Assembly: GCF_014653945.1 (NCBI RefSeq)
Contig: NZ_BNAU01000002.1
Coordinates: 303,910 to 367,909, forward strand
Length of the DNA stretch: 64,000 bases
Reading direction: 5' to 3'
Source of the DNA: Amycolatopsis deserti
Lineage (GTDB): Bacteria > Actinomycetota > Actinomycetes > Mycobacteriales > Pseudonocardiaceae
The notes below the pieces were generated by a model, which did no database searches, was not told the origin of the DNA, and was given only the letters and a program-made list of their open reading frames with translations. This document shows positions 1 through 10,893 of the stretch, piece by piece. How positions within the stretch are numbered: position 1 is the stretch's first letter; the number at the start of each line of letters is the position of its first letter. The translations under genes and the position numbers were made by a program.

Positions 1-977
1 TTGATCTCCACCAGTTCGATGTCGGCCAGTGCGAGGCCGGCCCGGTCCAGTGCCTTCGCGGCCGCCGGTACCGGTCCGAGGCCCATGGTGCGCGGCGGCA
101 CCCCGGCCACCGCCCAGCTCACCAGGCGCAGGATCGGCGTGAGCCCCAGCTCCGCCGCGGTGTCGCGGGTGGTGACGATGCACGCGGCCGCACCGTCGTT
201 CTGGCCGCTGGCGTTGCCCGCGGTGACGGTCGCCTCCGGGTCGCTGTTCGCCATGACGGGCCGCAGTTCGCTCAGCGCGTCGAGCGAGACGCCGGGCCTC
301 GGGTGCTCGTCGGTGTCGACGACGGTGGCGGGCGCGCCGCGACGGCCGGGCACGGTGACCGGCAGGATCTCCTCGGCGAAGCGGCCGTCGGCGGCGGCCT
401 TCACCGCACGCTCGTGGGAGCGCAGCGCCCACTCGTCCTGTTCCCGCCGGGAGATCGAGTACTCGCGCCGCAGGTTCTCGGCCGTCTCGAGCATTCCGCC
501 CGGCACCGGGTGGTCCTTCCCGCCGGCGGTCACCCGGGCCCGCGCGAGCCTGTCGTGCAGCCGGGGCCCGTCGCCCTTGACGCCCCAGCGGATCTCGTCG
601 GTGTAGAACTCGACGTTGCTCATCGACTCGGCGCCCCCGGCGATGACGACCTCGGCGCCGCCGGTGGCGACGCTCATGGTGGCGTCGATGACGGCTTGCA
701 GCCCGGATCCGCAACGGCGGTCGATCTGCGCGCCGGGCACGGTCACCGGCAACCCGGCGTCCAGCGCTGCGACCCGGCCGATCGCCGGGCTCTCCCCGCT
801 GGGATAGCACTGCCCGAGACGCACGTCGTCGACCCGGTCCACCGGCAGGCCGGTGCGCTCGATCAGCTGCCGCAGGGTGTGCGCGGCGAGCTCGGTCGCC
901 GACAACGCCTTGAACGCACCACCGTAGCGGCCGACGGGGGTGCGCAGGGGGTGGCAGATGACGACCTCGTGGTTCAT
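1..977 (-). CDS. Acetyl-CoA acyltransferase (thiolase), C-terminus cut by window edge
   Basis: Thiolase-family enzyme that cleaves or forms 3-ketoacyl-CoA, the last step of a beta-oxidation-like pathway. About 325 codons are visible and the frame is open at base 1. The N-terminus reads MNHEVVICHPLRTPVGR; the nucleophilic cysteine is C89 in RRCGSGLQAV. The visible frame ends in VEINE, the start of the family's NEAF motif, so roughly the last 60-70 residues lie outside. ATG at 977 has a GGGAG site about 8 bases upstream and starts 2 bases after the stop of the CoA ligase, so it is the last seen gene of a five-gene operon. Substrate is not determinable from sequence. Confidence 0.9.
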   Translation of the reverse strand, partial: MNHEVVICHPLRTPVGRYGGAFKALSATELAAHTLRQLIERTGLPVDRVDDVRLGQCYPSGESPAIGRVAALDAGLPVTVPGAQIDRRCGSGLQAVIDATMSVATGGAEVVIAGGAESMSNVEFYTDEIRWGVKGDGPRLHDRLARARVTAGGKDHPVPGGMLETAENLRREYSISRREQDEWALRSHERAVKAAADGRFAEEILPVTVPGRRGAPATVVDTDEHPRPGVSLDALSELRPVMANSDPEATVTAGNASGQNDGAAACIVTTRDTAAELGLTPILRLVSWAVAGVPPRTMGLGPVPAAAKALDRAGLALADIELVEI

Positions 978-979
978 GG

Positions 980-2596
980 TCAGACTCCCTCTCGCAGTGC
1001 CAGCTCGCGCAGCGCGGCGGCGCGGATCTTGGTTCCGTTCGTGCCCGAGGTGGTGGGCATTTCGTCGATCAGGCGGACCCGGGACGGCACTTTGAACTTG
1101 GCCAGGGTCTGGGCGCACCACTGCTTGAGCTCGTCTTCGCCGGGCCGGGCGGGGCCGTGGGGCACCACGAAGGCCACAGCGACGGTGCCGCCGTCGCCGC
1201 CGGGCACGCCCACGACTTTGGCCATCGCGACCGCGGGGTGCGCCGCAAGCCGGGTTTCGATCTCGCCCGGGTCGACCAGGAATCCCCGCAACCGCAGCAC
1301 GTCACCGATCCGGCAGAGGTACTGCACGGTTCCGGGGGCGACCAGCCGGCCGAGGTCGCCGCTGCGGAACCAGCCGTCCTCGGTGAACACCTCGCCGGCG
1401 ACCGCGGGATCACCGAGGTAGGCGTCGACGACGTTCGGTCCGCGGAACTGCATCTCGCCCTCGGCACCGTCCGGCACGGTTTCCCCGGTGACCGGGTCGG
1501 CCACACGCACCTCGATCGCCTCCGTGACCACCTGGCCGCCCCCGGACCACCGCAGCTCCGGCGGATACCGCCCGGGCCAGAACGCCGTCAGCGCGAACAG
1601 CTCCGACGAGCCGTACACGCCGGCGACGCCTGCGCCGAACTCGCGCTCCGCCCAGGCCGCGAGCTGCCGGGACCGGCCCTCGAAGTCCGCGATCCCGATC
1701 CACCGCAACGGCAGTGGCACGGGGTGGGACTGCCAGGCCCGCTCGATGCGGCCGAGGAGGTCGTCGGCGCCGATAACGTGGGTCACCCGGTGCCGCACCA
1801 TATCGCTGAGGACGCCGTCGGCGTCGAACACCGGCTCCAGCGCCACCGCGGCGCCGGAGAAGATCGCAGCCATCGCCGCGACGAACCCGAAGACCCCGGA
1901 CAACGGGAGCGCGCCCAGCATGACGTGCCCGGGTCCCAGGCCGATGCGCTCGCCGGCGGCGACGAGGTGCTCGGCCATGCCGGATTCGCCGTGGGCGGCC
2001 AGTTTCGGGCGGCCGGTCGAGCCCGAGGTGGTGAACGCCGTGGCCAGTCCCGGGACCGGGCACGGCCTTAGCTCACCGCCGCCGGACGCGTGGGGGAACG
2101 TCGACGCCCCACCGCCCACGTCGTAGGCCGCCACCGCGCCCGGGGACGCCGGTGCGGCCCCGGGCGCGGTGGTCACCAGGCACACCGGCGGCTCGGTCGC
2201 CGCCGCCTCGTGCGCCGCGTGCAGGATCCGGCGGAGGTCGAGGTTCATGAAGTCGTGGGCGATCACCACCGCCCGCGGCCGGGCCATGCGCAGCACGTGC
2301 GCGACCTCATCGACGTTGTACCGGGTGTTGATCCCTATGACGTGCGCTCCCACCGCCAGCGCGGCGAACTGCGTGGCGACGGCGTGGGACCAGTTCGGCA
2401 GCCAGACACCGACGCAGTCGCCCGCGCCGATCCCGTGCGCGCGCAGATCCTCGGCCATTCCGGCGGCCAGGTCGCGCAACTGCCGCCGGGTGAGCGGCCG
2501 CGCCGGGGACCGGCCGGCGTCGGCGTCGTACAGCACCACGGCGTCGGGTTCGGCATCGGCCAGTCCGGCGAACACATCGAGCAGGCGCGGTGTCAC
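980..2596 (-). CDS. AMP-binding acyl-CoA ligase (ANL superfamily)
   Basis: Activates a carboxylic acid to its CoA thioester through an acyl-adenylate. 538 aa, usual length. ANL motifs are in order: phosphate-binding loop TSGSTGRPK (190-198), GVYGSSE (A5-like), WFRSGDLGRL (A7) and a lysine-containing end (NGTKIRAA). GTG at 2596 is preferred: a GGAGG site lies just upstream and its GTGA overlaps the stop of the hydrolase gene, which means translational coupling. A longer reading upstream is only the shadow of the hydrolase gene. The neighbours (transporter, hydratase, hydrolase, thiolase) imply an imported acid, possibly cyclic, degraded through CoA esters. The substrate is not recognisable. 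Confidence 0.9.
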   Translation of the reverse strand: MTPRLLDVFAGLADAEPDAVVLYDADAGRSPARPLTRRQLRDLAAGMAEDLRAHGIGAGDCVGVWLPNWSHAVATQFAALAVGAHVIGINTRYNVDEVAHVLRMARPRAVVIAHDFMNLDLRRILHAAHEAAATEPPVCLVTTAPGAAPASPGAVAAYDVGGGASTFPHASGGGELRPCPVPGLATAFTTSGSTGRPKLAAHGESGMAEHLVAAGERIGLGPGHVMLGALPLSGVFGFVAAMAAIFSGAAVALEPVFDADGVLSDMVRHRVTHVIGADDLLGRIERAWQSHPVPLPLRWIGIADFEGRSRQLAAWAEREFGAGVAGVYGSSELFALTAFWPGRYPPELRWSGGGQVVTEAIEVRVADPVTGETVPDGAEGEMQFRGPNVVDAYLGDPAVAGEVFTEDGWFRSGDLGRLVAPGTVQYLCRIGDVLRLRGFLVDPGEIETRLAAHPAVAMAKVVGVPGGDGGTVAVAFVVPHGPARPGEDELKQWCAQTLAKFKVPSRVRLIDEMPTTSGTNGTKIRAAALRELALREGV

Positions 2597-3414
2597 GGTC
2601 GTCCCTCCTTCATCTCGCCCAGCCAGCCGTCCAGGACCTTCGCGAAGTCGTCCATCTCCTCCATCGGGTAGTGCCCGTATCCCGGGAGGAGGACGAACCG
2701 GCCGTCCGGCACCTGCCGGGCGGACTCGGCCACCGATCGCGCATCGACCCACAGGTCGTCCTCGCCGGCCACGAACGTGATCGGGCACGGGATGCCCGCC
2801 AGCAGCGGGCGCACGTCGTGCGTGCCCCACCCGATGAGGTCGCTGGTGGACACCAGCGGATCTTCCCGGCAATGCATGCGCGCGATCAGTTCCGCGCGCC
2901 CGCGGGCCACCCGGCGGCCGACGACCGCGCGGGTCCCCAGGTGAGTGCGATCGGCGCGCGCGGCCGCGGCGCTGTCCTCCAGTTCCCGTTCCAGCGCGTG
3001 CAGCTGGACCCGTCCCGGTCCCGACTCGGCACACATCGACACCGCCGCGTCCAGCCGGTCGCCGTACCGCGCCGCGAGGTCCTGGGCGATCTTGCCGCCG
3101 ATCGAGCAGCCGACCACCACCGGCCGCGCGACCTCCAGGACGTCCAGCAGCCGCACCAGCCAGTCCGCGTACTCGCGCAGGTCCCGCACCGCGCCCCCGG
3201 GCGCAGGCTCGGAATGCCCGTGGCCCGGCAGATCGGGCACGATCAGCCGGTAGCCCAGTTCGCTCAGCGGCCGCAGCGCGTGCCGCCACTGCACACCGCT
3301 CTGCCCGGCGGTGTGCACCAGCACCAACGTGGTTCCGTTGGGCTCCCGCGGTGCGGCGTCCTGCGCGAACCCGATGCGGCCGTCGAGCACCAGGTGGTGG
3401 GCGGTGACCTTCAC
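2593..3414 (-). CDS. Alpha/beta-fold hydrolase
   Basis: 273 aa alpha/beta hydrolase of the enol-lactonase / C-C hydrolase type. Visible: oxyanion region LVHTAGQSG (31-40), PDLPGHGHSEP, nucleophile elbow VGCSIGG with S104, and the C-terminal catalytic-His region GYGHYPMEEMDDF. GTG at 3414 overlaps the stop of the MaoC gene (GTGA), and its own stop overlaps the next start, so the three genes are translationally coupled. In this operon it could open a ring or cleave an ester or C-C bond before or after CoA activation; that role is inference. Confidence 0.88.
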   Translation of the reverse strand: MKVTAHHLVLDGRIGFAQDAAPREPNGTTLVLVHTAGQSGVQWRHALRPLSELGYRLIVPDLPGHGHSEPAPGGAVRDLREYADWLVRLLDVLEVARPVVVGCSIGGKIAQDLAARYGDRLDAAVSMCAESGPGRVQLHALERELEDSAAAARADRTHLGTRAVVGRRVARGRAELIARMHCREDPLVSTSDLIGWGTHDVRPLLAGIPCPITFVAGEDDLWVDARSVAESARQVPDGRFVLLPGYGHYPMEEMDDFAKVLDGWLGEMKEGRP

Positions 3415-4253
3415 GCGACCACCTCGCTGTGCTCGGTACGGGCGAGGTCGCGGGCGACCTCCACGATGATCTCCAGGGCCTTGGTCAACCGCAGGTACTC
3501 GTACGGATCACCGCCGGGGGTGAATTCCCCGGTCATCAACCGGGCGCCGAACCGGCTCTCCTCCGCGGTCAGCAGATCCGCCCAGGTCTGCTCGCTCGCC
3601 CCGAAGGTGAACGTGGCGCCGTGCGGCGACCGGCGGGTGACGTCGATGATCCGGCCCCGGTAGACGCGCAGGTGGACTTCGTGCTCGCCGCCGCGCAAGC
3701 CGATGGTGCCGTCCCACGACGCGACCGCGGATGTGAACGCCGGGTTCGCCGTCAGGGCGTCCGCGAGCTGTCTCCCCCAGGCCACGGTGCCCACGTCCCG
3801 GTTGGTGGGCCGCGGCCCTCCGTCACCCGCCCGCACGAGGGCGGTGGCCGTGCCCGACTGGATCACGGTGCCGTCGGCGCCGAGCAGCTCGTTGTACCGG
3901 GTCACCAGTCCCTGGCCGCCTCCAGGGCCGTCCCGCAGGCGGACGATCGTCACCGCGAGGGAGAGCTCGTCCCCCACCTTGATCGGCCGGTGGTAGGTCC
4001 AGCTCTCCTCGGTCGCCGCCACGATCGACTCGGTCACCAGCCCCAGCCGGGTCCACAGCCCGGCCGCCACCGCCGCACCGAAGGAGCCCTGCAGGACCGG
4101 TTCCCCGAACGACGTGGCCCAGGCGTACTCGACGCTGGTGTGCAGGGGGTGATCGTCGCCGCTGAGCGCGGTGAACCGGGCCAGGTCCTCCTCGGCCACC
4201 ACCCTCGGTCCCGCCGTGAACCGCTGCCCGACCCGGAAGTCCTCGAAGTACAT
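3411..4253 (-). CDS. MaoC-like hydratase fused to an SCP2-like domain
   Basis: 280 aa. Residues 1-140 form a hotdog-fold MaoC domain (YFEDFRVGQRF start) with the hydratase motif GDDHPLH (D33, H38). Residues about 150-275 (WDGTIGL, HLRVYRGRIIDV, FTFGASEQTWADL, YEYLRLTKALEI) look like a sterol-carrier-protein-2-type lipid-binding domain, as judged by pattern memory. Likely role: hydration of an enoyl-CoA whose acyl chain is held by the SCP2 part. ATG at 4253 has GGAGGTGGG directly upstream and lies 14 bases after the transporter stop. A longer upstream frame is only the shadow of the transporter. The domain call for the C-terminal half is less certain than that for the N-terminal half. Confidence 0.82.
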   Translation of the reverse strand: MYFEDFRVGQRFTAGPRVVAEEDLARFTALSGDDHPLHTSVEYAWATSFGEPVLQGSFGAAVAAGLWTRLGLVTESIVAATEESWTYHRPIKVGDELSLAVTIVRLRDGPGGGQGLVTRYNELLGADGTVIQSGTATALVRAGDGGPRPTNRDVGTVAWGRQLADALTANPAFTSAVASWDGTIGLRGGEHEVHLRVYRGRIIDVTRRSPHGATFTFGASEQTWADLLTAEESRFGARLMTGEFTPGGDPYEYLRLTKALEIIVEVARDLARTEHSEVVA

Positions 4254-4267
4254 CCCACCTCCGCCGG

Positions 4268-5656
4268 TCACGCCGCACCGTCCGTCCGGTCGGACGAAAC
4301 CGCGTACAGGTCGCGCTGGAACCGCTCCCTGATGGTGCTCACCCCGGCGAAGGTCACCGCGGCCATCGCGATGATGTACAGCGACACCGCCGACGATCCG
4401 CCGGAGGCGGCGACCAGGGCCGTGGTGATCATCGGCGCCAGTCCGCCGGCCAGCACGGACGCCACCTGGAAACCCAGTGACGCTCCGGAGAGCCGGACGT
4501 CCGCCGGGAACATCTCGGCGTACATCGCGGTCTGGCACCCGAACATCGACGCGTGGATCGTGAACCCGACGACCAGCGCGACGCCCAGCCACAGCAGGCT
4601 GCCGGTGTCGATCAGCCAGAACATCGGGAAGCCCGCGACCGCCATGGCCACCGCGCCCGCGAGGTAGATCCGCTTGCGCCCGAGCCGGTCGGACAACGCG
4701 CCGAACACCGGGATGGTCACCACCTGCGTCAGCCCCGCGAGCATCACCACGAGCAGCATCGGCGTGCGGTCCAGCCCGAGTGTCTTCGTCCCGTAGTCGA
4801 GAATCCCGGAGATGAAGATATAGAAGGTTCCGTTGACCACGAAGAACGCCGCGATCGCCTGCAGGATCTGCCGCCAGTACAGGCGGATCGCCTGCCCGAC
4901 CGGCGCCTTGCGCACGCCGGCCCGCTGCGCGGCCGCCGAGGAGGCGTGCCGGAGTTCGGTGAACACCGGGCTCTCCTCGATCTTGAGCTGGACGTAGATC
5001 CCGACGACCACCAGCACCAGCCCGGACAGGAACGGGATCCGCCAGCCCCACGCCTCGAACGAATCCGCCGGCACCAGGGCGGTGAGCAGCAGGAAGAACC
5101 CGTTGCCGAGGACCGCGCCGAGGATGGTGCCGGTGTTGACCAGCGAGCCGTAAAAGCCGCGCTTGGCCACCGGCGCGTGCTCCACCAGCAGCATCGCCGC
5201 ACCACCCCACTGCGCACCGACACCCAGCCCCTGCACGATCCGCGCGATGACGAGCAGGACCGGCGCCCACATCCCGGCGGTGTCGTAGGTCGGCAGCAGT
5301 CCCACCACGAACGTCGCCACACCCATCAACAGCATCGAGCCGACCAGCGGGACCTTCCGTCCGTAACGGTCCCCCACATGCCCGGCGAGCACCCCGCCGA
5401 GCGGACGCGCGACGAATCCCACCGCCAGCGTGGCGAACGACGCGAGCGTGCCCTGCACGCCGCCCAGCGTGGGGAAGAACAACGGACCGAACACCAGCGC
5501 CGCCGCCGTCGAATACACCAGGAAGTCGAACCACTCGAGCACGGTCGACGCGATGGAGGCGAAGGCCAGCTTCCGCATTCTGTTCTCGTCGACCACGAGA
5601 CCGCCGTGAGCCGCATCGGCCCGGGCGGACGGGGACACGTCACGGTCCGTAGACAC
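4268..5656 (-). CDS. MFS transporter, MHS (metabolite:H+ symporter) family
   Basis: 462 aa, 12 predicted membrane segments, typical length. The opening FASIASTVLEWFDFLVYSTAA and the loop GDRYGRKVPL are MHS-family signatures (the family of organic-acid symporters such as KgtP and ShiA). GTG at 5656 has a clear GAGGAGG site 7 bases upstream. It is the first gene of the operon ending in the thiolase, so it probably imports the acid that the operon degrades. An inverted-repeat operator lies about 45 bases upstream (5700-5711). Confidence 0.92.
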   Translation of the reverse strand: MSTDRDVSPSARADAAHGGLVVDENRMRKLAFASIASTVLEWFDFLVYSTAAALVFGPLFFPTLGGVQGTLASFATLAVGFVARPLGGVLAGHVGDRYGRKVPLVGSMLLMGVATFVVGLLPTYDTAGMWAPVLLVIARIVQGLGVGAQWGGAAMLLVEHAPVAKRGFYGSLVNTGTILGAVLGNGFFLLLTALVPADSFEAWGWRIPFLSGLVLVVVGIYVQLKIEESPVFTELRHASSAAAQRAGVRKAPVGQAIRLYWRQILQAIAAFFVVNGTFYIFISGILDYGTKTLGLDRTPMLLVVMLAGLTQVVTIPVFGALSDRLGRKRIYLAGAVAMAVAGFPMFWLIDTGSLLWLGVALVVGFTIHASMFGCQTAMYAEMFPADVRLSGASLGFQVASVLAGGLAPMITTALVAASGGSSAVSLYIIAMAAVTFAGVSTIRERFQRDLYAVSSDRTDGAA

Positions 5657-5699
5657 CGGGGGACCTCCTCATCGATCGTCCACCACGGCCGCTCAGAAC

Positions 5700-5711
5700 G
5701 AACGACCGTTC
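5700..5711. promoter_or_regulatory. TetR-type operator GAACG-AC-CGTTC
   Basis: Perfect 5+5 inverted repeat (GAACGACCGTTC) in the 149-base gap upstream of the transporter operon. The same arms occur at 11768-11779 and 12498-12509 on both sides of the TetR gene at 11835, which is therefore the likely repressor. Regulation is inferred from sequence identity of the sites. Confidence 0.55.
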
Positions 5712-5805
5712 AGGTCAGTCAAGCAGCCGGCCCGTCCTCGGTCAAGCCCCGGCGGCGCCGGCCCGCACCGCGGACGGAGTCGACATTGGACGCTGATCCG
5801 CCGCT

Positions 5806-6624
5806 TCAGGCCACGAAGTCGATACCGCCCGGTCCCGGCCGCACTGACGTGACGGGCACGATCACCCGCTGCTCGCCCGTCACCCACACCGGGAGAGGCC
5901 CCAGGCCGCCGAGGCGCCCCCAGTAGCGGCCGGGCGCGGGCAGGGCGGTGCCGGACGCGACGACGAGCTCGGTCCTGCCGTGCCCGTCCGGCCGGAACGT
6001 CCCCTCGACATGGTGCGGACGGCCGAGTGCTCGCGCCGCCCCGCGCACGTCTCCGCGCCTCAGACAGGCCCGGACGTGGGTCGACGAGCAGCGGACGCCG
6101 GCCTCGGCCGGCAACAGCCCGACACCGTGCGTGGTGAAGCCGCGCTGTTCCCCGAGCTCCCGGAGGGTGTCCACGGTGCCCGCGGCGCGGTGACCGAAGG
6201 TGAGGTCGGCGCCCACCACCACCGCCTCGGCACGCAGCCGCTCGACCAGGGCCCGCTCGACGAACTCGGACGGCGAGAGCGCGGCGAACTCACGGGTGAA
6301 CGGCAACACGCAGACCGCCCGTATCCCGAGCCCGAAGGCGAGATCGGCTCGGCGTTCGACGGTGCTCAACGCCGCGGTGTCCCGCGGTAACCCGAGCACG
6401 CGTGCCGGGTGCGGGTCGAAGGTGACCAGCACGGCCGGCAGGTTCCGGGCGCGGCCGAAGCCCACCGCGCGGTCGATCAGGCGGGCGTGTCCGCGGTGCA
6501 CCCCGTCGAACACGCCCAGCGTCACCACCGACGGGCCGAACCCGGCGGGCACCTCGCCGAGCGCGCGCCACAGCACGCACTCTTCCGACGAGGGACGGAC
6601 ATCAGCTCCGAGCCCGGCCCGCAT
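5806..6624 (-). CDS. FAD-synthetase-like protein (RibF N-terminal type), kinase domain degenerate
   Basis: 272 aa. Residues 33-190 match the FMN adenylyltransferase domain of bifunctional RibF: GVFDGVHRGH (37-46, nucleotide-binding HxGH type), VTFDPHP, ADLTFGHRAAG and SSTHVRACLRRGDV. After GRPHHVEGTF the remaining ~80 residues do not show the riboflavin kinase signature (GRxLGFPTAN and following), so it probably makes FAD from FMN but may not phosphorylate riboflavin. It is the last gene of the phenol operon, which encodes a flavin-using hydroxylase and flavin reductase, so local FAD supply is the likely job. ATG at 6624 (GGAGG 6 bases upstream) is preferred over GTG at 6630, which overlaps the catB stop. 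Confidence 0.8.
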   Translation of the reverse strand: MRAGLGADVRPSSEECVLWRALGEVPAGFGPSVVTLGVFDGVHRGHARLIDRAVGFGRARNLPAVLVTFDPHPARVLGLPRDTAALSTVERRADLAFGLGIRAVCVLPFTREFAALSPSEFVERALVERLRAEAVVVGADLTFGHRAAGTVDTLRELGEQRGFTTHGVGLLPAEAGVRCSSTHVRACLRRGDVRGAARALGRPHHVEGTFRPDGHGRTELVVASGTALPAPGRYWGRLGGLGPLPVWVTGEQRVIVPVTSVRPGPGGIDFVA

Positions 6625-6626
6625 GG

Positions 6627-7748
6627 TCACCTCCGGGCGAACGCGCGCACCGCGCCCGGGTCGAGCTCCACGCCGAAGCCGGGCCCGTCGGGCAGGTGCA
6701 GCTCCCCGCCCTCGTAGCGCAGCGGGGTGGCGAGGTGCTCGGCACGCATCAGCAGGGGCCCGAACAGCTCACTCCCCCACGTCACCGCGGGCGTTGCGCA
6801 CGCCAGGTGCAGCGAGGCCGCGGTGCCGACCGGACCGTCGATGGACGTGCCCATGTGGGCGGGGATCCCGGCGGCCGCTGCGACTTCCGCGATGGACCTG
6901 GTGGCCCTCAGGCCGCCGGATTTGCTGATCTTGAGCGAGTACACGTCGGCAGCGGCGAGCCTGGCGAGGCGGAGCGCGTCGCCCGGGGTGCGGAGGCTTT
7001 CGTCGGCCATGACGGGGATCGGCAGCGCGCGGTTGATCTCGGCGAGGGCCTCGACATCGGCGCCAGGCACGGGTTGCTCGACGAGCTCGATGGCGGCGTC
7101 CGCGAGGCGGGGCAGGTGGGCCAGTGCCGTGCCGCGGTCCCACCGCGCGTTGACGTCCACGCGCAACCCCGCCGCGCCGGCGAGCTTGTCCGCGATGGCG
7201 GTGATGCGCCGGACGTCGTCGGCCGGGTCCAGAGCACCCATCTTCAGCTTGAAGGTGCGGTGGGTCCCGGCGTCGAGCTTGGCGAGCGCTTCCTCGACGA
7301 CGACCGGGGCTGGTTCGGTGCCCAGTGCCCAGGTGACCGGAACCGAGCGGCGGACGACCCCGCCGAGGAGCGCGTGCGCCGGCACGCCCAGGCACCGGGC
7401 CCACGCGTCGTGCAGCGCGATGTCCACGGCCGCCTTGGCGTGCAGGTTGGCCGCCACCACGTCGCCGATGTCGCGCTCGATCCCCGCGATGTCATCCACT
7501 TCGCGGCCGAGCAAGATCGGTGCCAGGTACCGCTCGATGACGAGCTGCATGGTCTCCACCGACTCGCCGCCCCACCACGGGCCGCCGGGTACGACGCCCT
7601 CCCCCACGCCGGTGACGCCACCCGCGGTCCGCAGGTACACCAGCAGGACGGGCTGGACGTCCATCCCGACGCGGGCGAACCGGTGCGGTCGCCGCAGCGG
7701 CACATCGAGCACGACCGTTTCGACGCGGTCGATGCGAAGATCGCTCAT
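6627..7748 (-). CDS. catB: Muconate cycloisomerase
   Basis: Converts cis,cis-muconate to muconolactone in the ortho-cleavage branch of the beta-ketoadipate pathway. 373 aa enolase-superfamily protein. Catalytic and metal residues fall at the positions numbered for the Pseudomonas enzyme: K167 and K169 (FKLKMG), D198 (RVDVN), E224 (LVEQP), D249 (MADES) and K273 (LKISKSGG). The GPWWGGES loop is typical of CatB rather than other enolase-superfamily members. ATG at 7748 has an AGGAG site. It follows catA by about 30 bases. No muconolactone isomerase (catC) or later beta-ketoadipate gene is in the window, so the pathway must be completed elsewhere. Confidence 0.94.
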   Translation of the reverse strand: MSDLRIDRVETVVLDVPLRRPHRFARVGMDVQPVLLVYLRTAGGVTGVGEGVVPGGPWWGGESVETMQLVIERYLAPILLGREVDDIAGIERDIGDVVAANLHAKAAVDIALHDAWARCLGVPAHALLGGVVRRSVPVTWALGTEPAPVVVEEALAKLDAGTHRTFKLKMGALDPADDVRRITAIADKLAGAAGLRVDVNARWDRGTALAHLPRLADAAIELVEQPVPGADVEALAEINRALPIPVMADESLRTPGDALRLARLAAADVYSLKISKSGGLRATRSIAEVAAAAGIPAHMGTSIDGPVGTAASLHLACATPAVTWGSELFGPLLMRAEHLATPLRYEGGELHLPDGPGFGVELDPGAVRAFARR

Positions 7749-7780
7749 CACGAAGCTCCTCTGGTCGGCGCCGGGGAGTT

Positions 7781-10255
<2,475 letters not shown>

Positions 10256-10792
10256 TCAGACGGAGGCGGTGAACCACGACACGCCCGGGCTGTCCCCGGA
10301 CTGCAGCCACGGCGCCGCCTGGTAGACGGGACCGAGGTGGCGGAAGCCGCCGAGGTAGAACACCAGCGGGTCCCCGCCGGCGACCTCGAAGCCGGCGACC
10401 TCACCGAGGTAGAGCACGTGGTCGCCGCCGTCGTAGCAGCGCCACGGAGTGCACGAAATCGTGGCGAGCGCCCCACCCAGCTGCGGTGCCAGCTGCGGAT
10501 CCGGACGCCGCCAGTCCGGCGCACCGGCCATCGGCTTGCCCGCGAAGTGCAGCGCGACCTCGCTTTGCGGCTCGCTCAGCACGTTGACGGTGAAGGGCAC
10601 GCCCTCGAGGTACTTGCTGATCTTCGACCGGCGGTCGAGCGACACCAGCACCAGTGCCGGATCCAGCGACACCGCGCTGAACGCGTTGACCGTCGCCCCG
10701 TGCGGCTTTCCGTCCCCGTCACAGGTGACCACCGTGACCCCGGTGGCGAAGTGGCCCAGGCACCGCCGCAATGCTCGCGGATCGACCGGCAT
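10256..10792 (-). CDS. pheA2: Flavin reductase component of the phenol hydroxylase
   Basis: 178 aa flavin reductase domain protein (HpaC/PheA2 type). Opening [17 protein letters not shown] and [21 protein letters not shown] are family signatures. It reduces FAD or FMN with NAD(P)H and supplies reduced flavin to the hydroxylase encoded 31 bases downstream. ATG at 10792 has AGGAGG 8 bases upstream. It is the first gene of the catabolic operon, and the IclR-type repeats at 10807-10841 lie immediately in front. Confidence 0.92.
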   Translation of the reverse strand: MPVDPRALRRCLGHFATGVTVVTCDGDGKPHGATVNAFSAVSLDPALVLVSLDRRSKISKYLEGVPFTVNVLSEPQSEVALHFAGKPMAGAPDWRRPDPQLAPQLGGALATISCTPWRCYDGGDHVLYLGEVAGFEVAGGDPLVFYLGGFRHLGPVYQAAPWLQSGDSPGVSWFTASV

Positions 10793-10806
10793 GCTCCACA
10801 CCTCCT

Positions 10807-10841
10807 GTACACTATGTGTACGTGATGAACGGATAGTGTAC
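10807..10841. promoter_or_regulatory. IclR-type operator in the divergent pheA2 / regulator gap
   Basis: The gap between pheA2 and the IclR gene holds GTACACTAT (10807-10815) and its exact reverse complement ATAGTGTAC (10833-10841), 17 bases apart. The left arm is itself part of GTACAC-TAT-GTGTAC (10807-10821). Such spaced repeats suit a dimeric IclR regulator controlling both directions. The GGAGG of pheA2 lies just beside it, so binding would also block the translation start region. Confidence 0.65.
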
Positions 10842-10893
10842 GTCTGGCAGATCGTGTGACACTTCGCGCGGGCTGTCAAGAGAACTGAGGAAA

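Noticed and set aside
2597..3289. N-terminal extension of the CoA ligase to a 769-aa protein
   Set aside because: The extra sequence is an alternative frame of the alpha/beta hydrolase; GTG 2596 has the ribosome site.
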